A stretch of DNA of 64,000 nt, from the NCBI GenBank assembly GCA_003415625.1, contig PYIU01000005.1, positions 3,911,001 to 3,975,000 of the forward strand. The letters are read 5' to 3'. Below the pieces are notes generated by a model, which saw only the letters and a program-made list of their open reading frames with translations, did not search any database and was not told the origin of the DNA. This DNA is from Aquanectria penicillioides. Its lineage: Eukaryota > Ascomycota > Sordariomycetes > Hypocreales > Nectriaceae. Positions 45,936 to 58,459 of the stretch are shown piece after piece. The position numbers were made by a program, and so were the translations under genes. The first letter of the stretch is position 1. Each line of letters opens with the position of its first letter.

Positions 45936-47000
45936 GTTCGCAGTGGTGTGGTTGAAAAGCGAGCTCCCAAGAATCTTCGATGTTTGGTGCCTGAGTTCCC
46001 TCTGCACTTTATTATACAGAACTACCCCCCGCTCTTTTCCAAGTCTGCTAACATCATATTTGTTGCAACTTCCTAAAGGAAACTTATACATCATGAATGT
46101 TGGTCGACAGAAAGGAACACCATGGATCCGAGCCAATGAAGATTCTGACTGAGGGCGGATGCTACCCAGGGCCCACCTACATGGCGTGGCATGGCGCCAT
46201 CGCTTGCTTCAACGACCCAGTCAAACCCATGTTCCTTTTCATTCATCATCTTGTTGGTAGGTTGCTCGAGTAGCGAGGTAGACATGATTGGATCCCAGCC
46301 CACTGCATCGGTTAAGAGTTTTATTCTCCCAGATGCACCTCGAACCAGCCGGACTCAACTGGTCTGATTAACCGAACTGCATAATTTTCCTAAATCAGTT
46401 AAATAGCTGTGTGCCTGCATCAAAACTACTTGCATAAAGTCGATAAAACTGAATTTCGCCAGGCGAAATCCGTATGGCGCAGTTTCCAATTCGACCATGC
46501 ACCTGTCACATACTTTCGAGACAAACCTTGCCTCCCAGGCGTTCAACAAAAGAAGAAGTCTCACTGAGGCTTCGTTTTCCTTGAGTGTAGCCACAAGGAT
46601 AACCTTTTGCGCCACTTTTTTCTTCACTTCAGATCGTTACCTCTCTCAGGTAGAAACTATCAGCTCCAGCCATCTGAAATCATGGCACGATGGTTATTCT
46701 TCTAAACTAAATCTTGCAAGTTGGCATTCTCCTCATGTCTTTTTGGCTGGAGAATATGACCTAACGTGCCATTTCGCTAAGAAAATGGATTACCTCTGCT
46801 TTTGACTTAAGTTGCTACAACACTTGTTCAATACGCAAACCACAAGCTCAGAAGGTGTTAAATGTTGAGGTTAGGCTATATGAGCACTTTGCTAAAGATG
46901 GTGGCCGCAGTCAATGAAACCACTCGGACCTTTGTTATTTAGGCCCACTCGTCGCCTTGAAACCCCCTCCAGCATGCTCATACAGATATTCCATTCCACT
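45936..47000. other. Intergenic region
   Basis: Promoter side of the methyltransferase and 3' flank of the secreted protein. Short frames only, nothing recognised. Confidence 0.5.
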
Positions 47001-47753
47001 TTAACAACCAGTTGCACGGTTGCTAACACAGATATCAGAACCACTAACACTGCCTCGGGCCTCTGCGCTGAACTGGTTAAAATCGACAGCTGACAAGGCA
47101 TCCTGAACAATCTGTTCGGCAAAGTACCCGGTGAAGGCGTTGAGTGGTCTCGACCATGAAAGGCAAGCGCCGTTGATGCACACGCTCCTTGGACTGGCCG
47201 GGAAGGTGTTCCAAGCCATGTTACCGAGGTATCCGGCTAGAAGCTGCACTCCAAAGCTAGTGGCAACGTGTGCTCTAGACCTGGCCCAGTTCCACCGGGA
47301 GCGCGCCTCGAGGGCAACGTCACGCTTCTCAACACCGGCACACTTGTTCACATGAGGAAGCATCACAGCCTCGAGCTCACCGCAAAGCCATTCGATGTCA
47401 CTTGCTGGGTCTTCTTTCATGTGGCCGCCCATTGTAGCATTGAGAAAGCCGATCAAAATCCGGTCATCGCCTCCTGCAGACCAGGCAGAAGCGTATTGCA
47501 GCGCAGCTGCAATGGCAAGGTCTTTTTCAGATTTCAAAACAACATAATCATAATGGGTCGAATCCTGCCCGAAAATATTGTCCGTAACACGAGAGAGATA
47601 GATATCCTCACAGTCAGCGGAGTACGCATTCTGTCCATGCAGGGTTATCTCGGTTGTGGGGATGGCTTGAGCTAGAGGAAATCTTTCATATAGAGCCATG
47701 CCAGCGGTAATGGCAGCCATGGAAGTGGCAAGTTTTCGGAAGCATGTCTTCAT
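47001..47753 (-). CDS. Secreted cysteine-containing protein of unknown family
   Basis: 250 residues in one exon, ATG at 47753-47751. A signal peptide of about 30 residues ends near PLAQA. The mature part has seven cysteines, the last four in CINGACLSW and SDICVSNRATGC, so disulphides are likely. No transmembrane helix or anchor signal follows. I do not recognise the family; the layout is that of a small secreted effector-like or enzyme-like fungal protein. Neighbouring regions for several kilobases on the left flank and 3.3 kb on the right flank hold no other clear gene apart from the methyltransferase. Confidence 0.75.
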   Translation of the reverse strand: MKTCFRKLATSMAAITAGMALYERFPLAQAIPTTEITLHGQNAYSADCEDIYLSRVTDNIFGQDSTHYDYVVLKSEKDLAIAAALQYASAWSAGGDDRILIGFLNATMGGHMKEDPASDIEWLCGELEAVMLPHVNKCAGVEKRDVALEARSRWNWARSRAHVATSFGVQLLAGYLGNMAWNTFPASPRSVCINGACLSWSRPLNAFTGYFAEQIVQDALSAVDFNQFSAEARGSVSGSDICVSNRATGC

Positions 47754-50700
47754 CTTGTATGATGGCAGAAAACTGTAGTCGACGGTTGATAGATTGTGTT
47801 GATGAAAGTGATGAGGATGAGAGAAGAGTCATTAAGCCTAGCTTTCTAGCAGAGGGATGCAGAGCTTATGTACTTGCCAAACTTTGTACCCAGATACTCC
47901 AAAGTAACAACTTCCCTAGAACCTGAGACAATTGTATCTCTTCGATGCTCTGCTGTGTTAGTGCCTGTTATTTATGCTCAGTCCACGACAGGAATAAAGA
48001 ATTATCCTCTGACCGATTATTTGCCATCCTAAGTAATAACCAACCATATTCGCAACGTAGTAGTGCCTTGTTATATTTTCTTACTAGGAGTCTACAGTCC
48101 AAAAGCCCTAGTGCTTACTGCTAGAGTTGTACATTCGGATCTGAAATGAACACCACAGCAGACCATTTACTAATACCATTCATTGAATAAGCTGCAAAAC
48201 TAGGTAAGCCCTAAATTGACTTACTTTGATCCTTTTGAGAAAATACATAATAATTCAGGAACTTTTGACAACGTCACTACAAGGTGGCGTGGGTCTCGTA
48301 CTCGGTTGAATGTCTTGAGTTCTTCGAGGTCAGACATGCATCCCGAAACATGCATTCTTCGAGGGGCCGAGGGGAACAGTATTATCTCCAAGATAACAAA
48401 GGACCCCAGCAGTACAATGGACCAGCCAAATCAAATCGAAAGGAAATATTTTGACGCCAATTGAAAGTGCTCTTACTATTCCCGGTTCTTTCTGTCCCAG
48501 TGACTGACTCGCACGGTTGTCAGGACAGAAGTGTCTTGCAACGATTGCTCCCTCAAAACATTCCAAACCTTAATGTGCACGCTACCTTCAGCAGCCCTTG
48601 GTATATATAGTGTATTAATTAAGAGATAGTTGCAAGCCATTTGTCAAAGGGTAGGGGGTGATAAATATTTGAATTCAAGTGGCCCTGCTTCTGTTGTTCA
48701 GGTCTTACAGAATTGAACTTTTATGCAGGTCTCGATCTGTAATCGTGTGATGGACCACAAGAGGCCCTCTTCACAACAAGAATAGCATGACTCACCCCTA
48801 CATGTGTTCTACGGTTAACCCCAGATTAACCCTGGCTCACCAAGATTTGAGGACCAAGATACATGACCATGAAAATAAATATGCCTTAGAGAGCGGTATA
48901 CAGCAGTGGGCTTAACGATATGGTGCGTAGAAGCGCGACGAGCATGAATCTTACAAAGGACGCTGTGAGGTGTTTAAATAATAGTTTCCTTGTCCAAGGA
49001 CAGTCCAGTAGAAGATAGAAGCTTTTTGAGTGAGAATACGAGAGGACATTCAGGTGTTGGGCTGTGCTATGCATCAACTCCACTGTAACCGAGCAACTAT
49101 ATTCGAATGCAACACCATGGGCACCGAGCTGCTTCCATAGTCTAGACCGCTCGAAGGTCGCAAGCGACCCTCCCTCGCTTTGAGACCCACTGAGTTGATC
49201 AAGATAGCTGCCATGCGTAAGGTTGGATTGTCTACACCCGCATAGGGTCTGTAAATGCAATTCTTCAGCCGGGATGTTTACCTTCCCAGAATCTTTCATG
49301 ATGTACAGTTTCTGCTTGAAATCATTTATCTTCCTCTTGTTTTTTTATTTTACTTTCAACAGGATTGCGGCAATAATCGAAGCATTGCCTGCATGTAAAA
49401 CATGAACACCAACTAACGGCAACAACATAACCCTATGCTTGCCCACAAATACGAAATAATCTCGTAAAAAGTGTCGCCACCCATTCTCCCATCCATTTCG
49501 TCCTTCTTGAAGTTTTCATTGGTCATAAAAAGATTACTCAGTTGACTTGTGCAACTTTACTATTTCTCCATGTAATTAAAGAATAGCCACCAAGACTGAA
49601 AATATATTACGATTACTCGCTAATTCAATTAAAATCGAGTACCTCCTGTGTCCATTTATTAGTTATTTAGATAAAATGGATCACTTTAATTAATCGAAAG
49701 TTATAGGCATGTATCTGGTGTCAAGAAGGATATTGAGTTGGGTGCCAACTAGCAAGAGGTAAAATAATAGAGAATTGATATTGGCCGCAACGAGTATATC
49801 TTGCTTTTTTTGGGCATCTGTTATTATTTTCTTTGTTGCTTTGGCTTAAGCTGACTGTATTTAATATTGGTTCGTTCCTAAAATTAAAATTTTCTCGCTC
49901 TGGGAAATCAACATGCCACAGTTGATTCAATATTGCAACTATATCCCCTACAACGCAAGCCAGACTTGCGTTCTCTTCAGCCAGGTCATCGCTGGCTTCT
50001 TGTCCAGTTTTACCTTCGAAACTATCGTCCATGTATCTTCAAAGACTACTCATATTGATCACCGGCGCCCTCGATGGTGCGACTTTGACGGCGCTCTTCA
50101 TTCTCTCTTTTGCCGTTTTTGAGGCCGTTGGCCCCTCAGTCCCTTTCCCATCGTGGTGGGGTAACAATGTTGATGGAAACTACGATCTCTGCCCCGTACC
50201 CGAGTAGGCTGGTGGCAGAGATGAGCGATAATGCACTGCCTCGCTCAAGGCTCATCATGAGACGCGGGTCTTCGATCCACAATGATCACCTAGAGTTCAG
50301 TTGAGACTGAGAGAGCCGCAATCCTTAAAAATTAGTGTAATTGCTTGTAGATTTTCTGTTCATCATTTCGTCTCCCATGCTCATGTAATGGAGTGGCCTG
50401 ATTTGTTGGCGGGTAGGACGGAGGGAGGGTAGCGTCGGGGTGTGAGTGATGACATGGTTTGAAGGACGTCGCTCTCTTGGCAATTATAGGAACCATATTC
50501 GTGATGGAAAAGGTGATAATAACTCAGGGAGCAAACAACTAGCCTGCTTCAAGTTGTCATGGTCGAGCAGCGAACGTAATTCATCAATCTTGACTCTTCA
50601 GCCAACATCGTAGTGCATCTCAAACAAGCTAATGAGCAGGGAGTTTATGTTACCCAGTCATTCTGGCCTTCGACTACTTGACTCGAGGGCCATGCATGAT

Positions 50701-51068
50701 ACCGTTGATTGACAAGATAGTCTACGGGCATATGTTGGATTGGTCAAGTCACGGCCAAAGAACCTTCCCAAGAGAGCATTTCATAATTATTTATAGAATT
50801 TTGCAGCAATATAGATTCATTGAGAAAGTTACACAACCGCAACGTAGACGAAGCCTCCTAGTTGTTAGGGTATTGCCTTGGAAAATATCTCGTTATACTG
50901 TGCAGTAAACAGCATCTTAATACCTCCTGCAGCAGCCTTCATATGAGCCACGCTATTGAGAAGAAAATAAATAGCTTTACGCGGCTTGATCTATATATCC
51001 ATAATTCAAGAACCTCTATCCTTTTTTTCCAACGCCTCCAACTCCATTGATGCATATTGACATGAACC
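47754..51068. other. Gene-poor region of 3.3 kb
   Basis: Only two frames with real ATG starts deserve mention, both on the minus strand. One is 49299-48886 (137 codons), and the other 50032-49721 (103 codons; its first 60 residues, MDDSFEGKTGQEASDD..., look coding-like). Neither resembles a known family and both could be chance or decayed. Composition is moderately AT-rich. Confidence 0.4.
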
Positions 51069-52545
51069 CTAACTCAAGACAAAGTAAGTCCCTGCAATAA
51101 CTCCCGCGGATGCTAGCACCGTCAAGATAGCAGCCCCAGCCCTTTCTGGCCCTGTAACGGGCTTCAAATTGCTGGTCGTACTGTCCGAGTTCGTGTTTCC
51201 TGCAGCTGCGTTTCCCTTAGACGTGCCTCCCGTGCTAGATGTGTACGTTGTCGCGGATTGGTTGACTAGAGTATACATAATCAATGACATGGCGTTCATT
51301 TGCGACCCAACCCCAACATTCCCGTCATAGGATGCGTTGAGCCAGTTAAAACCGCAGGCTGTACCCTGGTGTCCCTTGAAACTCGTAGTAGAGGTCCCCG
51401 TGCACGCTGCAGCTGCCGCCTTTGCGCTTGCGAGGAGAATGGGATAGATGGTCTCGTAAGTGTAGGGGGCCATTTGTGTGGTGGCGGTCAACCAACGGCC
51501 AAGATATCCCTTGAAACTCTGCTCATCGGTATTGCACTGCCCATCTTGCTCGCAGAATGCCTCGTATATCACGTCATTCTTTACAAAGCGACCCTGAATA
51601 TCGCTCAATAAACCATCGACGCGCGCCTTCCATGTGCTGTTCCCGGTAATATTGTACATAGTGGCTGCACCATGAAGGTAGATTCCCGCATTATAGGTCC
51701 AATGCGTGGTGTCGGGACTGCTGCAGTTGTTTGTGTTGATAGTCATTCCATCATAAACCTGGTAGTCGCTGCTCATGAGATCAACCTTTTCTACCCAATC
51801 CCACACTTTCACTGCCCAGTCGGAATAGGTGCTGTTGCCGGTATAGCGAGCAAGCCGGGCGGCGATATTAAAGAAACAGCCGTTCGAAATGCTGTTTTTG
51901 TAGTCGTATCCAGTATTAAAAGTAAAAATTTGCCAGCGTAGGCCACCGGAGCAATGTGCCGTATCCCACCGAGAAACATATTCATTGAAAACAGCCTGAG
52001 TGAGGGCGAGCCACTGAGGTTCGCCGCTCGGAGGGTTAGCGAATTTGTGCTCAGCGGCAGCCATCGAGGCTATTGCCCAGAAGCCTTGGTCATCATTGCC
52101 TTCGGTCAAAGTCTGGTTGCCCGGCATAAAATCGTTATCAGTGCCGACTTGATGGAGGATGGCCATGTATGTAATGTTATTGTAGGATGTATCGCCAGTC
52201 ATCCACCAGTAATCAATGAGGGCGCCAAACATGGCACCAGCCTCCCACCCTGATATCAATTTAGCAGCAATTTTTTTTTTATCGCCGTTGGGTAATTACT
52301 TACAATAGTAAGGGTCCGGTAGGTTACCTGCAACATCGCCCGTATTATTGCCGGTATAGTACTTGACCAAGCCCCAAGCGGCAGTGGCTGCTGCTTCTTT
52401 GATCGAATCTGTCCTCGATTTAGCAGCAACGCTGATTAGACTCAGGGATGGCTGACTCACTCTCGTCCGTCCAAGTCACGTCGATGGCGCCAACGGTAGC
52501 TCCCAATATGCCCAGGGCAAGTGTGGTTGTTTGGGGCAGTATCAT
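51069..52545 (-). CDS. GH76 family cell-wall protein, DFG5/DCW1 type
   Basis: Three exons, 52545-52461, 52408-52304 and 52249-51069, give about 456 residues; the introns are 52 and 54 nt. A signal peptide ends near TVGA. The GH76 (alpha-1,6-mannanase-like) domain fills most of the protein, with AATAAWGLVKYYTG, YYWWEAGAMFGALIDYWW, the catalytic EGNDDQGFWA with its Asp pair, NGCFFNIAARLARYTGN and a C-terminal YLGRWLT. After a Ser/Thr/Gly-rich spacer the protein ends in a hydrophobic helix, fitting a GPI anchor. Family members Dfg5 and Dcw1 are thought to attach GPI-glycoproteins to wall glucan through the anchor glycan. Many N-glycosylation sites are visible. Confidence 0.92.
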
Positions 52546-53871
52546 CTTGGTGCTCGTTACTGTACGACGAGCATGTCTGGGGGGGTGGAGGAGAAGCGCA
52601 ATATGACGACCCCAGCACAGGGAGAAAACGGCAACAATAGGAACGAAATCTAGACTTAGGTGTCGAACGACCAGATTAAATGCCACCCGTCGACTGCATG
52701 TCACCCCTATCCTATTAATAGAGACGCAAGAGAACGTCTCACCCAAATGCAACGCGTACGAAATGGATCGAAGAAGGAATCAAGGTGGAGCAGACGGGTT
52801 GAAGCGCCAATAAAGAAAGGAACTGAAACCCCAGAGGCCAAACACGTTCATCTTTCAATGTGGCAGTGTAGCAGCTCATACCCGTGAGGATGCCGATGTT
52901 CCAGCGGCGAGTGGGTGGGTGACAGCATCCGGCGCCCGCATAAAAAGACGAAACGGCTTTGGTCGAATACGGGATCACGATGGAAAAGAAGACGAACTAA
53001 CCCTTTACAGCACGAAAGAGCTGCGTAATTCCAGCAAGAGGCAGGATTCATTCTATCATGGCCCCTGCCGGGCATACGTAACCCAGGGTCTTCTTATTCG
53101 GCTTCAACGGCACATCGGCAGAATCGGCTCCGGGGTTAGGTCTTTGGAGCTACGCTATTGGTTTCCAACGTCAGCCTAGGGCCATGTTAGTAGCGATTCG
53201 GCACACCACATCCGCACAATGCGGAGTTTGTGGGTGCTGATCACACATTGGATAAAACACACATTCCATTGATGGTGGAAGTTGGGGCAGGTATGAGTTA
53301 GTTAGGGGACGACATTTGTCGTGAATGGAGTCAAGCAGCATTTTCCATTCCACGATAACTGACATTGAGTGTCGCATGAATCAAATGGGGTCGATGAAGC
53401 GCATAGGGAATTTACAACATTTCCATGTTAACAGCACAAGTGACTATCCTTTGCTCTTATTTCCATCACTTAATTTTGACCTTTTTCGGGTGCCAAAGTT
53501 GTGGTTGGTAGTTTGTTGGTGGGTCAGAACTTCCGAACTGACCGAAACATCCCACATTTTCGGAGGTATAGGGTATGTGCGTTAGCAGACGGCAGAATTG
53601 GGCGGCTACATGCCTACCTAAAGTGGCAGAAGGCAAGAAAAAATTGCACTGGATTTCTTATACCGATATCCCTCAAAATAAATCTACTCGTATCTTATCG
53701 CTACGTTAACAGTGGCCTAGAATGATTTTAGAAAAAGTTTGCTGAAGTCTAGACAAATGCTTTGCGCAGCAAAAAGACTGGGTAAGGCCACGTGTAAATA
53801 CAAAAGAAAAAGACTAGGCTGAAAGTACTCCATCCTCCTAATTCTCTTTCTCCAACCTCTGGACCCTTTAG
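52546..53871. other. Intergenic region
   Basis: Upstream region of the GH76 gene and 3' flank of the kinase gene. No supported gene on either strand. Confidence 0.5.
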
Positions 53872-56451
53872 TTAGATATCGCAAATCTCTAGGTTGCGTT
53901 CTGTCGAGAATGCAAGCTGTCGGCCATTCAGCGAAAACTCAAAACATCCCAAAATGCTCGAATTAAGCTCTATCACCCGCAACTTCACCCACGTGTCAGA
54001 AAAGCCAGCACTCTTCTCCCAAATAGTAATTCGGCTGGAAAAATAGTTTTCGCTGGTGTAATTATGCGTTGCAAGCCGGTTAGAATCTGACGAAAATACT
54101 GGATAGACTCGTGTGGTTATGACGTTGTCCAAGATCATATGCGGTTTCAAGGAGCCTGATGGCTCTATTTTGTGTAGATATATCTCAAAAGTTTGATTGA
54201 TTGATGTCACAAGCCACTGGCCATCTGAAGAAATTGCACATGGTTTGCCTGAATCAAAGTTCATTTTGGACCGCGAGAAGTGCCTCCCGTTGTACTTGTA
54301 AAGAGTTACGACGTGGCCGGTCGAACTAACATGTGCAAATTGTTGACCATTTGGGGAAAAGATAACTTCCAAAGGGGTTGCTTCAATTTCGTCAAGCTCT
54401 CCTCTCTGGACCGGAAGGAATCGGCCCCTAAAATTAGAACGTAAGATCTGCAATGGGTAGCTGTGAAGCACAGCAAAATTGCCAAGTGACGAGATGGTTA
54501 TGCCATAGTATCCAGAATATTGGACCCTCTGGACTTCGCAAAAGTAGCCCTGGTTATTAGTAATCCACGTAACTAGGAACATGTTATCCAGCCATAATAC
54601 CAGGCATTGATTATTGATTCCGATGGCTTCAGCAGATCCTGTGAGTGTTTGTTGTCTTTGAATATTCCCGTACTGATCAACGCTGAAGATGATAGTTTCT
54701 TCTTTGCAGCAGGCCGCAAGCAGGCTACCATCTGGTGAAAATTTGACCTGAGATATGCCACGCATAATGAGAGATTTAAATGCCTGGACTCTAGGAGTTT
54801 GATCGCGGGAAATATCCGAGGTCCCGTGAGTGGGAGGAAGTTTGGATAAATCATCAGAAGCTGATGGAAGCGGTGTACTCTGGGCCCGATATTGTGTAAC
54901 TGTGTTATCTGTTGCGGAGGCTGGGGTAGAGTATACAGCATCAGAGGGTCTAGCAATTGTTCGTTAGTGCTCCCTGAAGATACATACGAACACGTACCTA
55001 GCTTGGGATTCAAATCCAGCACCTTGGTCAATGGATATCTCACTTGCGACAGTACCTGGCCCTGGACCCTGAGAACTATATGTGGGACTTTTGAAAGACC
55101 CTACTGACTGCTGACTAGAAATGGCGGAGAGGCTCAACGAAGACGCGGTGCGAAAAGAGCCAGAGGCCGTTTCGCCAACGGTAGAAACTCCCGGCGTGAA
55201 GGGCGGATCATCGACGACGGGCAACACCTCAACCAGACCAGCTATGTTGAAGGGGTGTTGAATCTCCGTGTCTGTCCACTTAGCGCTAGCTTCTAGGGTA
55301 GCCTGTGACTGTAACCAGAATGGCATACCCGAGGGCAGTTCTAGATTGCCCTCAGCTTGTTGTCCAGAGCCTACGGGGGTCTGGGCCGCCGATTCTGTTT
55401 GAATCCATTTATGTGTGCTAGCTTTCTGAGAGGAGAGTCTGTTTGATGGTTCGAATTGGGTCAAGGCTGTTACAAATTCAATAGCCAGGTCACTTGCGTT
55501 GCATTCCCTCAAGGCCTGTGGTTTTGCATTGCAGTACTCTTTAAGCTTACCTGTCAACATTCGAAATACAAGTTCGCCTAAACACCACATATCTCCTAGA
55601 CAGAGATCTGCCGATTTCGGATCACTGGTGTAGCCAAAGAGCTCTGGCGGTAGAAAACCAACAGTGCCTCGGATTGCAGTGGAAGCACTCTCATCATTCC
55701 GCTTACTCAGACCAAGGTCACATAGCTTAATCGACCACTGATCAGGGGGTCTTTTGTCAATAAGTATGTTCTGCAAGTTTTCATGGTTAGCGTACCAAGT
55801 GAACAAAATCTCATGGTTGGAAACTCTTACTGCTGGCTTGAGATCACGATGCGCAAAGTTTTCACCATGCATAAGCGACAGCGCATCAAGGACCTGTGAA
55901 GCAATCTCTTGGACTTGGTTTTCGGGCAAGCGGCCATCCGGACATAACTGCGCATCCTCAAGATAGCTGCCCAGGTCTCCTAATTCGCAATATTCCATGG
56001 ATATATGCATCCATCCTGGAGACTCCCACCAGCCATAAAACTGCACGAAGTAGCCCGAATACTATAGGATTGTTATTCTCATATGCGAATGCGTTGCTGA
56101 TAGTTCTCCTCAGACCTGTGGAAGAGAAAATTTTGCCAAAGCCTCGAGTTCGCGAAGATAATAAGACCGGTTTGAAGCCACCTCGGATCCAGAAACCTGG
56201 ATGGTTTTGACCACTCTGTATTGTGGTGTACGGTTGTCTGTAGTTTTCTTGGTCTGCAGGTGAACAACCCCATTTCCACCTCGTCCGATCTGTCTCTCGT
56301 GTATCCACACTTCACGTTTAGGCTTTGTACGGTGAGCGAAGGCAGGTGTGTGTACAGTGCACCAGTTTTGTCCGTCGTGGTGGTGGGAGGTTTGAAGTCT
56401 CGACTGTCGGACAGCCTCGGTCAGATGGTCAGACTGACCAACCGTCGACAT
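53872..56451 (-). CDS. Protein kinase fused to a C-terminal beta-propeller
   Basis: Four exons, 56451-56116, 56061-55831, 55770-54998 and 54949-53872, give about 805 residues in one frame. The kinase domain has the glycine loop GRGGNGVV (56-63), Lys82 in VVKTI, the catalytic HRDLKPAN (183-190), DLG (207-209) in place of DFG, and GTVGFLPPEL for the activation segment, so it looks active. A Ser-rich linker (about 300-480) follows. The C-terminal 300 residues show WD-like blades (QVKFSPDGSLLAAC, VIFSPNGQQFAHV, AISSDGQWLVTS, EFSLNGRQLAF). The third intron was chosen because a CACTAAC branch site and TAG acceptor keep the frame; other acceptors do not. The propeller may bind a ligand or partner. 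No orthologue of known role is recognised. Confidence 0.8.
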
Positions 56452-57109
56452 TTCCGTGTACGCAGCGGGGGTCCCTATGCAGATACTCCACAAACTCGGT
56501 GCTAAAGGTCGAAAGTAGGCACATTGATCGCCGCGCTGTGACAGAACTGAGGGATTATGTTGGCAGCCTTCTGCGCACTTTTCCCTCACATGTTGCCGAA
56601 CGAGGCGCACCCTAGATGACTAAGGTGGCGTGGCACGATCACAGCCAAACATTTTGAAAGTGCAAAAGAAGAATTGCTTTGTCGACTACCGAACACTGCA
56701 TGCGCTGCGGTGGTTCTGTGGGACAATTATCAATAGTTTTATCACTGTGACGATAGGTGACGGTAGGCGACGTGTGAAGCACTCTTGCGTCGCTCTCATG
56801 TATTCGCTAGAAACAGCCAAGATTTGAGTGTACACCTTATGTAAATTTCTTTACTCAAGCTACTTGTTTAGTCACTAGATAATACAGTTGGCCCAATATT
56901 ACCTCTTCAGGCCTTGGCCGTGCCATTCCATGCAGGAGTGCCTTGTCTAGCGAGTTGATCAATCGAAAGAGCGATTGTCTCATGCATGTCCTTTGAGATA
57001 CCGCATCACCTCAAGTTCACGGTATGCTGATAACGCCCTGAAACCTAAAGACTTAGAAAATGCTTCTGGCCCATTCGAGTTTTGAAAGAGATTCGGTGGA
57101 TATTGTGTA
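56452..57109. other. Intergenic region
   Basis: Promoter side of the kinase gene and 3' flank of the hydrolase gene. No gene recognised. Confidence 0.5.
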
Positions 57110-58459
57110 TTACGGAAGCCGCTGGATCCATTGCTCAATGTCACGCACAACCTGGATATCCACATTGCCGGGAGTATTGTTCTCGACTGGGGTTGAAGGG
57201 CCCTCGCCAGGAACAAAAAGATGGTTAAGGTCGTTATATAAACGGAAGTCGATGTTCGGGGAATCCTTCAACTTAGTATGGAAGGCCGTGTAGTCTTCCT
57301 GGTAAGTCACCTGGTAGTCTCGAGCGCCTTGCAGAAGCAAAACAGGTTTCTGAACACTAGGCAACGTCTTCCTGACATCGAATTCCCGATACTCAAGCCA
57401 ATATGCGGAGCCGAGGCCAAAGGGCAGATCTTTGGCGGGTGTTTTTGAATTCAAAGAAAGACCATCTGCTACATCTGCCTTTTTGACTAGCTGTGTTATG
57501 TAGTCGTTTTGATCGTCATCTTTGCTGCCCGACTGGCTCTCACCATTTAAAGATGCCAGATAATGAAGTTGCCGTATCGCACTTCGATACATCGGCTCTG
57601 CCGGAGGTGCCATCAAAATACAGCCAGCAAGCGAAAGATCATTGGATGCGAGTTTCGCTGCGATCAAGGAACCAAGGCTGTGGCCAAGGAGGATGATTCT
57701 GTTCTCATCAATCTCGGTGTGGTTTTGCACTTGACGCATGGCGCTCATGACATGATGAACATATTCGTCACTTAAGGTAATCTTCTCCTGTCTCAAGAGC
57801 AGTTTGCCCATAGTGGTGGAGGTGACTTTGTCGAATCGACATGTTGCTATGCCCAGCGGCGCCAGGCCGAGGGCAAGGTCTTTGAATGGTTTCAAAGCAC
57901 CCACGCTCGAGTCTTGATCAACAGGGCCAGAACCTCCTATCAGAATGATGCACGGTAACTTTCCCGCGGCGTCTTTCTCAGAAGGCAGAGCCAGAGTGGC
58001 GTTGACCTGAAGCAAGCCCCGCCCAAGTCGTAAGGCTGACTGCCTCGAGTTTGTAGCTGCATAGTCGGGGACTTTCCAGGGTGAAGAAGGCTGCATCACA
58101 ATCTTTAGTCCAACCAGCTTCCCGGAAGATGTTGTCTGGATTAACATCCCAACAGTTGAACGGCTGAATTGAACGGGTACGTGAGCGGAATACCCAAACC
58201 ATTTTGCGGTAACCACTGGTGATCCGAATTTTTCAACAGAGCCAAAGATGCCGAGTGCTGTTTTCCATCCTGCACTCAGAGCGGTTACAGTTAAAGGAAC
58301 CCGGAGAGGGGCGGCGAACTGCTGCCTGAGTGCAGCCCATTCTCCTTTCTCGAGGTGACTCAAGGTGTTGCGGACCTGCTGTTGCACCTGGCCTTCGCTC
58401 AAGCGAAAAGGTATGCGTGCGCCCAGCTTTCCGAAAAAGCGGTTGACTAACCCAAACAT
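57110..58459 (-). CDS. Alpha/beta hydrolase with DUF3887-like N-terminal domain
   Basis: 449 residues in one exon. The open frame extends upstream only with non-ATG codons; the first ATG (58459-58457) opens MFGLVNRFFGKLG. The N-terminal 120 residues look like the DUF3887 domain often found before such hydrolases. The hydrolase core has IGGSGPVDQDSS near the oxyanion site, the nucleophile elbow GHSLG, an acid in LLQGARDYQV and a histidine in DLNHLF, so the catalytic triad is complete. The family covers esterases and dienelactone hydrolase-like enzymes, and the substrate is unknown. No signal peptide is evident, which suggests an intracellular enzyme. Confidence 0.85.
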   Translation of the reverse strand: MFGLVNRFFGKLGARIPFRLSEGQVQQQVRNTLSHLEKGEWAALRQQFAAPLRVPLTVTALSAGWKTALGIFGSVEKFGSPVVTAKWFGYSAHVPVQFSRSTVGMLIQTTSSGKLVGLKIVMQPSSPWKVPDYAATNSRQSALRLGRGLLQVNATLALPSEKDAAGKLPCIILIGGSGPVDQDSSVGALKPFKDLALGLAPLGIATCRFDKVTSTTMGKLLLRQEKITLSDEYVHHVMSAMRQVQNHTEIDENRIILLGHSLGSLIAAKLASNDLSLAGCILMAPPAEPMYRSAIRQLHYLASLNGESQSGSKDDDQNDYITQLVKKADVADGLSLNSKTPAKDLPFGLGSAYWLEYREFDVRKTLPSVQKPVLLLQGARDYQVTYQEDYTAFHTKLKDSPNIDFRLYNDLNHLFVPGEGPSTPVENNTPGNVDIQVVRDIEQWIQRLP

